This document shows positions 1-9,049 of a DNA stretch of 64,000 nt, in pieces. A program made the translations under genes and the position numbers. Origin of the DNA: Dama dama (taxonomy: Eukaryota > Chordata > Mammalia > Artiodactyla > Cervidae); NCBI RefSeq assembly GCF_033118175.1, contig NC_083696.1:35759001-35823000 (forward strand), written 5' to 3'. The notes beneath the pieces were generated by a model, which was given only the letters and a program-made list of their open reading frames with translations, made no database searches and had not been told where the DNA came from. Position 1 is the stretch's first letter; each line of letters begins with the position of its first letter.

Positions 1-520
1 TATTGAGTGCAGCACTTGAACAGCATCATCTTTTAGGATTTGAAATAGCTCAACTGGAATTCCATCACCTCCACTAGCTTTGTTTTTATTTTTTATTTTT
101 ATTTTTTTAGCTTTGTTTTTAGTGATGTTTCCTAAGGCCCACTTGACTTCATATTTCAGGATGTCTGGCTCTCGGTGAGTGATCACACCATCGTGGTTAT
201 CTGGGTCATGAAGATCTTCTTTTGTATAGTTCTTCTGTGCATTCTTCCCACCTTTTCTTATTATCTTCTGCTTCTGTTAGGTCTATAGCATTTCTGTCCT
301 TTATTGTGCCCATCTTTGCATGAAATGTTCCCTTGGTATCTCTAATGTTCTTGAAGAGATCTCTAGTCTTTCCCATTCTATTGTTTTCCTCTATTTCTTT
401 GCATTGATCACTGAAGAAGGCTTTCTTATCTCTCCTTGCTATTCTTTGGAACTCTGCATTCAAATGGGTATATCTTTCCTTTTCTCCTTTGACTTTAGCT
501 TCTCTTCTTTTGTTAGCTAT
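1..520 (-). mobile_element. BovB (RTE) LINE fragment, antisense
   Basis: The minus strand reads as BovB ORF sequence between the endonuclease and reverse transcriptase regions. An open stretch at 206-463 (-) carries the typical RTE run around KKAFFSDQCKEIEENNRMGK. The copy is cut by the window edge and contains an A/T-rich insertion at about 80-115. It is a dead fragment. Confidence 0.85.
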
Positions 521-651
521 ACATAACTGTATTCAAGCTACTATAATGTTTGGCTACTTTACAGCACAAAGAATGAATGTCAGAAACAGCTTCCTAGAGC
601 TTTCTTAGTTTCATGACAGGTAGCAGCAGCAAAGATTGACTTGACTGACTG

Positions 652-665
652 GTGCCCTCTGGTGG
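652..665 (-). promoter_or_regulatory. Candidate CTCF core motif
   Basis: On the minus strand this 14-mer reads CCACCAGAGGGCAC and fits the degenerate CTCF core CCASYAGRKGGCRS at all 14 positions. It lies just outside the left arm of the inverted repeat at 699-885. Binding is inferred from the motif only. Confidence 0.4.
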
Positions 666-698
666 CAAAGAAAACAGGACATTTATCCCTAGTTTCTT

Positions 699-885
699 TG
701 GCATCAGCTAGTACTCTTTCTAGCCAGGGCTCCTCTAAAGAATCTATTACCTTTCTTACAAAGACAAAAGATGTGGAAATAAATAAGAGGGAGGGTTTTT
801 GCTTTATAAAAGTTAATTCTGACTGTACAGAATAACTTTTTTTTTTTTTTTTTTTGCCGCACTGCATGGCACTACAGCCATGAAA
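699..885. repeat. Left arm of a ~185-bp inverted duplication
   Basis: The reverse complement of this stretch recurs at 1332-1511 with scattered substitutions (roughly 90 percent identity by eye). It includes the oligo-T run at 839-855, which appears as oligo-A in the other arm. The left arm is outside the BovB copy that starts near 888. The right arm sits inside that copy. Confidence 0.8.
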
Positions 886-887
886 TT

Positions 888-1620
888 AAAAGATGCTTTC
901 TCCTTGGAAGAAAAGCTATGACCAACCTAGGTAGCATATTTAAAATCAGAGACATTACTTTGCCAATAAAGGTCCATTTAGTCAAAGCTATGGTTTTTCC
1001 AGTAGTCATGTATGGTTATAAGAGTTGGACTATAAAGAAGCTGAGTGCCGAAGAATTGATGCTTTTGAACTGTGGTGTTGGAGGAGACTCTTGAGAGTCC
1101 CTTGAACTGCAAGGAGATCAAAGCAGTCAATCCTAAAGAAATCAGTCCTGAATATTCACTAAAAGGACTGATGCTGAAGCTGAAACTCCAATACTTTGGC
1201 CACCTGATGCGAAGAACTGACTCACTTGAAAAGACCGTGATGCTGGGAAAGATTGAAGGTGGGAGGAGAAGGGGACAACAGAGGATGAGATGGTTGGATA
1301 GCATCACTGACTCAAAGTCAGCATCACTGACTTTCATGGCTGCAGTGCCATGCAGTGTGGCAAAAAAAAAAAAAAATTATTCTGTAAAGTCAGAATTAAC
1401 TTTTCTAAAGCAAAAACCCTCCCTCTCATTTATTTCCACATCTTTTCTCTTTGTAAGAAAGGTAATAGATTCTTTAGAGGAGCCCTAGCTGGAGAGTACT
1501 AGGTGATGCCATAGACACATGAGTTTGAGTAAGCTTTGGGAGTTGGTGATGGACAGGGAAGCCTAGCCTGCTACAGTCCATCGGGTTGCAAAGTCAGGCA
1601 CGACTGAGTGACTGAACTGA
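888..1620 (+). mobile_element. BovB LINE 3' end, interrupted
   Basis: This is the BovB ORF2 3' end and tail, recognisable by the block around 1150-1300 (ISPEYSLKGLMLKLKLQYFGHLM in frame) and the terminal block near 1590-1620. It is interrupted at 1332-1511 by an inverted copy of the 5' flanking sequence. A 12-bp direct repeat (GCATCACTGACT at 1301 and 1321) sits at the left junction. Confidence 0.85.
1332..1511. repeat. Right arm of inverted duplication inside BovB
   Basis: This is an inverted copy of 699-885 inserted between BovB positions that are normally contiguous. BovB sequence resumes with ACATGAGTTTGAG right after it. No poly-A tail and target-site duplication of the retrotransposon kind was seen. 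A templated or fold-back insertion is more likely than an independent element. Confidence 0.75.
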
Positions 1621-1624
1621 ACCG

Positions 1625-1722
1625 CATGGCTTTTGGGAAATTGTTTCCCTGGTCAGGGATTGAACCTGGACCATTCAGTGAAAGCCCAGAATCTTAATCA
1701 CTAGGCCACCAAGGAAATCCCT
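1625..1722 (-). mobile_element. tRNA-derived SINE (CHR type), partial, antisense
   Basis: The antisense tRNA-like block 'cagggattgaacctgg' and the terminal 'ggaaatccc' are present. The body is truncated. Confidence 0.7.
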
Positions 1723-1937
1723 AGAATGACTTTTTTAAAGAGGCCACTATTTTGTTTCATTTTGCATATGTTAATACATGTAAGTCTTACATGGTGCTTC
1801 TAAGGAGGCACAATCTTCCTTTAAAAACAACAGCTAAGATTTGCTATGCATCAGTATGTGACAGGCTCTCCACATGTGGTAAATCTCACTTAATTCTGAC
1901 AAAAATCCACGACATGATTATTACTAGAAATATTTAG

Positions 1938-2149
1938 GGCTGCCCTAGTGGCTCAGACAGTAAAGAATCTTCCTGCGATGTGGGAGACCTGGGTTTGATT
2001 CCTGGGTTGGGAAGATCCTCTGGAGAAGGGAATGGCAACCCATTCCAGTATTCTTGCGTGGAGAATCCCCTGGACAGAGGAGCCTGGCAGGCTACCGTCT
2101 GTAGGGTCACAGTGAGTCAGATCTGACTGAGCAAGCAACTAACGCACAG
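1938..2149 (+). mobile_element. Bov-tA SINE
   Basis: A tRNA-like head (from 1938) is followed by the Bov-A unit (near 2035-2110). The short direct repeat AGAAATAT flanks the copy. Confidence 0.85.
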
Positions 2150-2239
2150 AGAAATATCCAGCGCTTAGGGATGTTAAGACAATTACTCAAGGTGAAACAG
2201 GAGAGGAGGGGGCAAGGCACAAACTTTAAAAGAATAATG

Positions 2240-2690
2240 TAGTCCAAGGACATGATATAAACTGACTAGAACCAAATGGGTCCAACATGGTGGATGAATC
2301 AGTCCCACTAGACATTAAGCCTCAGTATACACTCATTGTAACATATCTGCAAGCTAAATGACACTCCCATGGACGCCACGAAACTTTAAGGCCGACCATT
2401 AAAGACCAAAAAGTGGGTGGTGGACCAATTCCTGGAAATCTTTGCCCCTTCCCTAAAATAGTTGGGATAATCCTCCTGCTCATTAGCCTATGAAATTACC
2501 CAGACTGTAAAAGCTAACCACATCATATTTTGAGGCCAGTCTCATATTTTGAAATGGTCTACCCTCTGTCTGTAGACTGTGTATCTCTCTGTAAATAAAT
2601 CCACTTCTTACTATCACTTTTTTGCTCATAATTCTTTCTGCGATGAGCTTCATTAAGTCCTGAAATCAGGTGTGTGATATTGGTAGGAAG
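2240..2690 (+). mobile_element. Probable solo LTR of an endogenous retrovirus
   Basis: This is about 450 bp of non-LINE, non-SINE sequence built like a gammaretrovirus-type LTR: an AATAAA signal near 2595 followed by a T-rich, CTTTTTTGCTC-like R/U5 stretch. I found no gag, pol or env remnants beside it, and I could not fix the exact termini or target duplication. An unrelated ancient repeat is possible. Confidence 0.45.
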
Positions 2691-2954
2691 ACTGTGGGGT
2701 CTGGCCATGTTTGAGCCCTGGTACATGGGTTCAAGTCCTAATGTGAGGTGAATAGTTTTAAAGGTAACCCAGTGAGTGACTGGTAGAACCTGAACTTGAA
2801 CCTTGGCCATCCCACTTTGGTGTGACTGCTTGTAGCCACATTGCTGTTCCTAGTCTAATGTGCCCACAGCAATCTGTACATATATACTCTACTGCAACTA
2901 TTTGTTTACATCTTTCTCTCAGCCTCTAAGGTGCTCCTAAGAAAGAGACATCAA

Positions 2955-3078
2955 TGGAGGAGGAAATGGCAATCCATTCCAGTATTCTTGCTTGGGAAAT
3001 CCCATGGACAGAGGAGCCTGGTGGGATATAGGCCATGGGGTTGTAAAAAAGTCAGATATGACTTAGCAACTAAACAAG
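2955..3078 (+). mobile_element. Bov-A unit, 5'-truncated SINE
   Basis: Only the Bov-A part is present ('ggcaatccattccagtattc' onward, ending in a 'gacttagcaactaa'-like terminus). The tRNA-like head is missing. Confidence 0.8.
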
Positions 3079-3411
3079 ACCACACTAACAATATTTTCAA
3101 GAGTATAGGATATTTTCTTACCTCTGTCATTTCTTTAAAAATAGCATTAAAGAAAGATAAAATTATTTTGCCCAAACATTGTTAATAAAAGGAAAAGTAG
3201 CTAAAAATTATTATATTAAAAAATTATTATATATCCAGGGCTTCTCTGAAAGACAAACATTATACATTGGCTTCTAATTTTAAATTGCTCATTTTATAAA
3301 CATGACTTTGGTTGATCTTTGACATAAAACAAATTTGATTTTCCTTAATTCTGTGATTTAGATATTTCCCACATTGAGCAAATAATAAAATTTGTATTTA
3401 TATTTTTAAAA

Positions 3412-3720
3412 AGTCATTCACTCATTCAACAAATATTTATTGACTGCCTGCTATATGGCAGGCCCTGTGCTTAATGCCAAGGATACAGTAGTGAATGAGA
3501 CAGAAATGACTGAGTTCTGCCCTCAAAGAGTTTATATTCTAGTGGTTGAGACAGAAACAGACAAAAGCAAGGAATTAGTAGACAAATAAGATTATTGCAC
3601 ATTTTGGTGAGTACTAATGAAAGTGATTAAAGTGGGCAGCCAAGACTGAAACCACCGGGGTGGATGCAATTTTAAATGGAGACAGGGTCAGAAGAAACCT
3701 CTCTGAGGTTATGTTTAAAT
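3412..3720 (-). mobile_element. L2 LINE 3' end, antisense
   Basis: The antisense L2 terminus (TCATTCAACAAATATTTATT near 3425) is followed by the usual 'ggatacagtagtgaa' block. The copy is diverged and ancient. Confidence 0.65.
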
Positions 3721-4102
3721 GAATACAGGGATCATCAGCCTGTGAAATGTAAAGGCAAGAGCATTATTCCATATTTCTGGCTTGTGATCATTATGTCTTA
3801 TTTATCTTTCTCCTTGACATAGTACAGGTCTTGATGTTGTGGAATGAAAAGTTGACTAATCTCTGGCCCTTTTGGTCTTTCTCAGACTTCCAGGATGGCA
3901 TATCCTCCCTTTATCAGTTCAAACTCAAGTCATACTTCTGGACTCAGCGCCAGTCCAATCTCCTCCAGGAAACCTTACTTAACAATCAAAGTACTCTTCA
4001 ACTATAAAGAAGGAAATTTTGCCATTTGGGACAACATGGATGAACACTGAGGGAATTACACTAAGTGGAATAAATCAGAGAATGACAAATACTGTAGTGT
4101 CT

Positions 4103-4210
4103 GGGAGTCCCTGATGGCTTAGTGGTTAGGATCCAAACTTTCACTGCCATGGCCTGGGCTCACTCTCTGATCAGGGAACTGAGATCCTGTAAGCTGCGTG
4201 GCCTGGTCAG
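4103..4210 (+). mobile_element. tRNA-derived SINE (CHR type) inside L1
   Basis: The head 'gggagtccctgatggcttag' and the tRNA-like 'gatcagggaactgagatcc' block are present. L1 sequence resumes on the other side. Confidence 0.75.
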
Positions 4211-4412
4211 AAAGAAACAAACATTGTAGTATCTCACTGACATGCAGGATCCAGAAAAGTTGGACTCAGAAACAGAAAGTAAATTGGTGTTTGCCAGGCC
4301 CTGGCCGGTAGGGGAAAAGAGATATTGGTTAAAGGGTACCAACTTCCAGGTATAGAGGAATAAGTTCTAGGGATCTAGTGTACAGCATGATGACTATAGT
4401 TTAAAATATTGT

Positions 4413-4911
4413 ATTGTAGACAGCATATTAAAAAGCAGGGACATTATTTTGCCAACAAAGGTCCATCTAGTCAAGGCTATGGTTTTTCTAGTAGCCATGT
4501 ATGGATGTGAGAGTTGGACTATAAAGAAAGCTCAGCACCGAAGCATTGATGCTTTTGAACTGTAGTGTTAGAGAAGACTCTAAGGTGGACAGCGAGGAGA
4601 TCCAACGAGACCATCCTAAAGGAAATCAGTCCTGAATATTCATTGGAAGGACTGATGCTGAAGCTGAAACTCCAATACTTTGGCCACCTGATGCAAAGAA
4701 CTGACTCATTTGAAAAGACCTTGATGCTGGGAAAGATTGAGGGTGGGAAGAGCAGGGGACGACAGAGGATGAGATGGTTGGATGGCATCACTGACTCAAT
4801 GGACATGAGTTTGAGTAAACTTTGGGAGTTGGTGATGGCCAGGGAAGCCTGGCGTGCTGCAGTCCATGGGGTTGCAAAGAGTTGGACATGACTGAATAAC
4901 TGAACTGAATA
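4413..4911 (+). mobile_element. BovB LINE 3' end
   Basis: This copy is parallel to 888-1620 without the inverted insert. It contains the ORF2 C-terminal block (ISPEYSLEGLMLKLKLQYFG) and the full 3' tail ending 'actgaataactgaactgaa'. Confidence 0.9.
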
Positions 4912-5261
4912 TTTGAAAATAGCTATAAGAGTAGATCTTAAATGTTCTCATCAAAACAACAAATGGTAATTAGGTGAGGTGAAGGATATGTTAAATGTGT
5001 TAACTAATCTTACTGAGGTAACCATTTTGCAATATGTGTGCAACAAGTCATCACGTTGTACAACTTTAACAGTTATATGTCAATTTTATCTCAATAAGGC
5101 TGTGAAAAAAAAAATCAAAACATTGGTAGCAAAGAAGCTGGTAAGCTCAAAAGCCCAGGACAAGAAAGCAAGATAGAGTGGGGAAATTCCCAAGTAGTTC
5201 CGTATGGCTGGGCCTTAATATTTGAAGGAGACAAAGATGACAGACAAGGTTGAAAGGTTGA

Positions 5262-5860
5262 CAGTGGTCACATCATTCAGTCAGTAAACACTTACTGAGG
5301 ATGTACAGTGTACTGGGTATTGGACATGTACACCTGATCCTTGTTTTCACAGACTCACAGTCGAGGATGGAGAGAGAGACAATTGATAATGAAAAATCAT
5401 TTTTAAAAGTGCTAAAAAAAAAAAAAAAAGGAATCAATTGGGTGAAGAGATAAGGGAAAACATATTTCAGGTTGGGTGATCAGTGAAGGCCTAACTATAG
5501 ACATGTTATTTACACTGAAAGCTGTGGGATGAAAGGGAAAATTTTTCAGAGAAGCATTCCAGGCAGAGCAAACAGCTTGGCTCAAGTCTCTGAGATAAGA
5601 AAGAACTTGATACAACCAAGGAATTAAAAGAAGGTGGATATTGCTGAAGCTCAGTGATGAAGGGGTAGAGTACTGAGAAAAAAGATGGGTAGTGAGTGAG
5701 GGAATATATTGATCATGGCCTTGGAGAAGTTTGTATTTCATTCATTCATTCATTCATTCATTCATTTCATTCATTCTAAGTGCAATTGGTAGCCAGCCAC
5801 TGATAAGTTTTTAAGAGGAGCGTGACATGATAAGGTTTCAGTTGCAGAATACTCATTCTG
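5262..5860 (-). mobile_element. L2 LINE, antisense
   Basis: The order is antisense L2 3' end (near 5280-5390), then the antisense ORF block 'gcattccaggcagagcaaac' (near 5553), then a 'gtgacatgataaggttt' end. An oligo-A run at 5414-5429 and an ATTC microsatellite at 5738-5777 are embedded. Confidence 0.65.
5738..5777 (+). repeat. (ATTC)n microsatellite
   Basis: About ten ATTC units with one phase slip. It is likely polymorphic. Confidence 0.85.
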
Positions 5861-6039
5861 GCAAGCGTGTGAAAACATATTGAAGGACAAGACCACTTTT
5901 GTGAAAATTCCTTTAAAAGCATTGCATAAGCAAACCTATGCTATTAGAAGTCAGGACAGTGGTTATTTTTCCAGGGTGGTGACTAAAAGGCAGCATGAGG
6001 GGAGACTGGAAAGGTGCAGAAAATGTTCTTTTCTTTTAA

Positions 6040-6367
6040 ATTAAAATTTATTTTTGTGTTTATTTTTGGCCTCACTGGGTCTTCGTTACTGCTCCTGGGT
6101 TTTCTCCTGTTGCAGTGAGCAGGTTCTAGTCTTCATTGTGGTGCGTGGACTTATCATTTTGGTGGCTTCTCGGGTTATGGAGTACTGGCTCTAGGACATG
6201 TGGGCTTCAGTAGTTGTGGCTCGCAAGTTCTAGAGTTTGAGCTCAGTAGTTAGGGTGCACATGCTTAGTGGCTCCGTGGTGTGTGGGATCTTCCTGGACC
6301 AGGAATTGAACCTGTGTCTCCTGAATTGGCAGGCAGATACTTAACCACAGGACCACAAGGGAAGTCC
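6040..6367 (-). mobile_element. Long CHR-type tRNA-derived SINE, antisense
   Basis: The full long body is read in reverse, ending 'ccacaagggaagtccc'. The antisense tRNA-like B-box region is at about 6300-6320. Confidence 0.8.
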
Positions 6368-6473
6368 CTGCTTTTTTTTTTTTCTTTTTTTGTGAGTTGA
6401 GTACATATGTATGTTTAGTTTGTGACTATCCAAGGTGTATCCTTGAGATATGTGAATTTTTCCATATGTGTGT

Positions 6474-6675
6474 TGTGCATGGGTGCTCAGTGGTATCTGA
6501 CTCTGCGACCACATGGATTGTAGCCCACCAGGCGCCTCTGTCCATGGAATTTTCCAGGCAAGAATACTGAAGGGGGGTTCCTATTTCCTACTCCAGGAGA
6601 TCTTCCTGACACAGGGATTGAACCCAGATCTCTTATGTATTTTACCTTGGCAGGCAGAGTCTTTACCACTGCATA
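6474..6675 (-). mobile_element. Bov-tA SINE, antisense
   Basis: The antisense Bov-A unit ('gactctgcgaccacatgg') is followed by the antisense tRNA-like head ('agggattgaacccagatc'). Confidence 0.85.
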
Positions 6676-6756
6676 CTTCAACAAAAAAGATTTAAAGAAA
6701 AAGCTACCGAATGAAACTATGCTATATTCTTCAAAACTGTTGTTAGGGAGGAAAAT

Positions 6757-6895
6757 GGACTTCCCTGGCAGTCCAGCTGTTAAGATTCTGCACTTCCCAT
6801 GCACGGGGCAAGGGTACCATCCCTGATCAGAGAACTAAGATCCCACATGCTGCACAGCGTGGCAAACCCAAAAACCAACACATACACACACACAA
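6757..6895 (+). mobile_element. tRNA-derived SINE (CHR type)
   Basis: The head 'ggacttccctggcagtcc', the tRNA-like block and a short A/CA-rich tail are present. Confidence 0.75.
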
Positions 6896-7121
6896 CAAAA
6901 AACAAAAAAGGGAGAGAATATGTTCCAGATTAATTCACACTGAGAGGGAAAAAAAAGATGATGCCTAAATAGATGCCTGATCTTGAACCAGGAGATAAAA
7001 CGCTACTATGTAAAGGGTATTATTGAGATAACTGGCAAAATGTGAATATGGGCTTTATATGATAGTACTGAATGAAAGTTACATTTCTTGAATTTTATAA
7101 TTGAATTATGACTACAAAAAG

Positions 7122-7190
7122 GGCAGGGAAGCCTGGCTTGCTTCAATCCATGGGGTCGCAGAGTCGGACACGACTGAACGACTGAACTGA
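7122..7190 (+). mobile_element. BovB/Bov-A 3' tail fragment
   Basis: Only the terminal ~70 bp common to BovB and Bov-A is present ('gcagagtcggacacgactga'). Confidence 0.75.
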
Positions 7191-7202
7191 AGAGATAGTC
7201 CT

Positions 7203-7430
7203 GGGGCTTCCCAGGTGATGCTAGTGGTTAAGAACCAGGCTGCCAATGGGCAGGAGACCTAAGAGAGGTGGGTTTGATCCCTGAGTCAGGAAGATCCCCT
7301 GGAGGTGGGCATGGCAACCCACTCCAGTATTCTTGCCCAGAGAATCCCAGTGACACAGGAGTTTGGCAGGCTACAGTCAGTACGGTCGCAAAGAATGGGA
7401 CAAGACTGAAGTGACTTAACACATACACAC
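7203..7430 (+). mobile_element. Bov-tA SINE
   Basis: A head and Bov-A unit in sense orientation. The copy ends about 60 bp before the target-site duplication of the U6-L1 insertion. Confidence 0.85.
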
Positions 7431-7491
7431 GCAAAATGAATAAACTCAAGACTTATTTTGGAAGTAGAACTGACGAGATCGGTTAATTGAT

Positions 7492-7505
7492 AAAGCGAGA
7501 AGAGA
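7492..7505 (+). repeat. 5' target-site duplication of U6-L1 insertion
   Basis: AAAGCGAGAAGAGA is repeated exactly at 8667-8680 after the poly-A tail. U6 position 1 follows directly at 7506. Confidence 0.92.
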
Positions 7506-7612
7506 GTGCTCACTTCGGCAGCACATATACTAAAAGTGGAACGATACAGAGAAGATTAGCATGGCCCCTGCGCAAGGATGACACGCAAATTCGTGAAGCG
7601 TTCCATATTTTT
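7506..7612 (+). pseudogene. RNU6 (pseudogene): U6 snRNA retrocopy (5' part of U6-L1 chimera)
   Basis: This is a full-length 107-nt U6 spliceosomal RNA sequence from GTGCTC to the terminal T5. By eye it differs from the mammalian consensus at two places (GTGCTCA for GTGCTCG, and AAAAGTGG for AAAATTGG). The upstream flank shows no proximal sequence element or correctly placed TATA box. It holds a target-site duplication and a Bov-tA copy instead. The T5 end is fused without a gap to an L1 3' end, so this is a reverse-transcribed copy and not a transcribed U6 gene. Confidence 0.93.
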
Positions 7613-8666
7613 AAAAATATACAAGCAACTCCTGCAGCTCAATTCCAGAAAAATAAATGACCCAATCAAAATATGGGCCAAAGAACTAAACAGACATTTC
7701 TCCAAAGAAGACATACAGATGGCTAACAAACACATGAAAAGATGCTCAACATCACTCATTATCAGAGAAATGCAAATCAAAACCACAATGAGGTACCATT
7801 ACACTCCAGTCAGGATGGCTGCTATCCAAACGTCTACAAGCAATAAATGCTGGAGAGGGTGTGGAGAAAAGGGAACCCTCTTACACTGCTGGTGGGAATG
7901 CAAACTAGTACAGCCACTATGGAGAACACTGGAGATTTCTTAAAAAACTGGAATTAGAACTGCCATATGACCCAGCAATCCCACTCCTGGGTATACACAC
8001 CAAGGAAACCAGATCTGAAAGAGACACGTGCACCCCAATGTTCATCGCTATTTATAATAGCCAGGACATGGAAGCAACCTAGATGCCCATCAGCAGACGA
8101 ATGGATAAGAAAGCTGTGGTACATACACACCATGGAATATTACTCAGCCATTAAAAAGAATTCATTTGAATCAGTTCTAATGAGATGGATGAAACTGGAG
8201 CCCATCATACAGAGTGAAGTAAGCCAGAAAGATAAAGACCAATACAGTATACTAACGTATATATATGGAATTTAGAAAGATGGTAATGATAACCCTATAT
8301 GCAAAACAGAAAAAGAGACACAGATGTACAGAACAGAATTTTGGACTCTGTGGGAGAAAGCGAGGGTGGGATGTTTTGAGAGAACAGCATCGAAACATGT
8401 ATATTATCAAGGGTGAAACAGATCAGAAGCCCAGGCTGGATGCATGAAACGGGTGCTCGGGCCTGGTGCACTGGGAAGACCCAGAGGAATCGGGTGGAGA
8501 GGGAGGTGGGAGGGGAATCAGGATGGGGAGTGCATGTGGATCCATGGCTGATTCATGTCAGTGTATGACAGGGGCCACTGCAATGTTGTAGAGTAATTAG
8601 CCTCCAACTAATAAAAATAAATGGAAAAAAATAAAAATAAAACTGACTTTAAGATAAAAAAAAAAA
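7613..8666 (+). mobile_element. L1 3' end (3' part of U6-L1 chimera)
   Basis: Just after the U6 oligo-T tract the sequence continues as the C-terminal part of L1 ORF2 (near 7620-8275; the in-frame protein includes KEDIQMANKHMKRCSTSLI), then the L1 3' UTR and a poly-A tail at about 8655-8669. The reading frame breaks near 7940. The whole unit 7506-8666 is bounded by a 14-bp duplication, so U6 and L1 were inserted as one molecule. Confidence 0.92.
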
Positions 8667-8680
8667 AAAGCGAGAAGAGA
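8667..8680 (+). repeat. 3' target-site duplication of U6-L1 insertion
   Basis: This is an exact copy of 7492-7505. The leading A residues overlap the poly-A tail. Confidence 0.92.
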
Positions 8681-8689
8681 AATCACTTA

Positions 8690-9049
8690 CGTAAACAAAC
8701 CCTCCCCCGAAGGCCCAAGTTAGCCCCGCCCTTTCCCTGGTGTTCCAAGAGGAGGAAATGAGGAAACGGAAGCAACCGCCAAGTTACCGGCAAGCTTCCG
8801 GTCTGGCGTCGCAAAGAGGCCGTAAATCGAACTCTGTTTGGCCCCTCCCCCATAATGGGCGGTCCTGGAGAGTGACAAAAACCAATGGCAAGCGAGTCGT
8901 CAGGCCCTCACCCAATGGCTCTGGAACTGGGCGGGGTTCTTTGCCATGAGGCTTCCTAACGCCGGTACCCGCGTTTCTGCCGAGGTTTGGTGGAATCTCT
9001 ACAGAGCAAGTGGACTTTAAAGCCAAAGTGCGAGAGCAATACGTGAGGG
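8690..9049 (+). promoter_or_regulatory. NOL6: NOL6 promoter and 5' UTR region
   Basis: This is a GC- and CpG-rich stretch without a TATA box. It has two CCAAT boxes (8882-8886 and 8912-8916), a GC box GGGCGGGG (8929-8936) and an ETS-like CTTCCGG near 8796. This fits the TATA-less promoter of a housekeeping ribosome-biogenesis gene. The start site is not visible and is inferred at roughly 8950-9010. The retro-inserted U6-L1 ends about 270 bp upstream of that. Confidence 0.7.

Larger units (their letters stand above)
3995..5115 (+). mobile_element. Old L1 3' end split by later insertions
   Basis: The L1 ORF2/3' UTR pieces are 3995-4102, 4211-4412 and 4912-5115. They are collinear and separated by a CHR-type SINE (4103-4210) and a BovB copy (4413-4911), so both of those inserted after the L1. 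Confidence 0.7.

Noticed and set aside
206..463. A BovB reverse-transcriptase-region ORF as a live gene
   Set aside because: It is only 85 codons, truncated by the window and by insertions; it is a dead LINE fragment.
7506..7612. A functional U6 snRNA gene
   Set aside because: There is no PSE or correctly spaced TATA box upstream, and the sequence is fused to L1 within a single target-site duplication.
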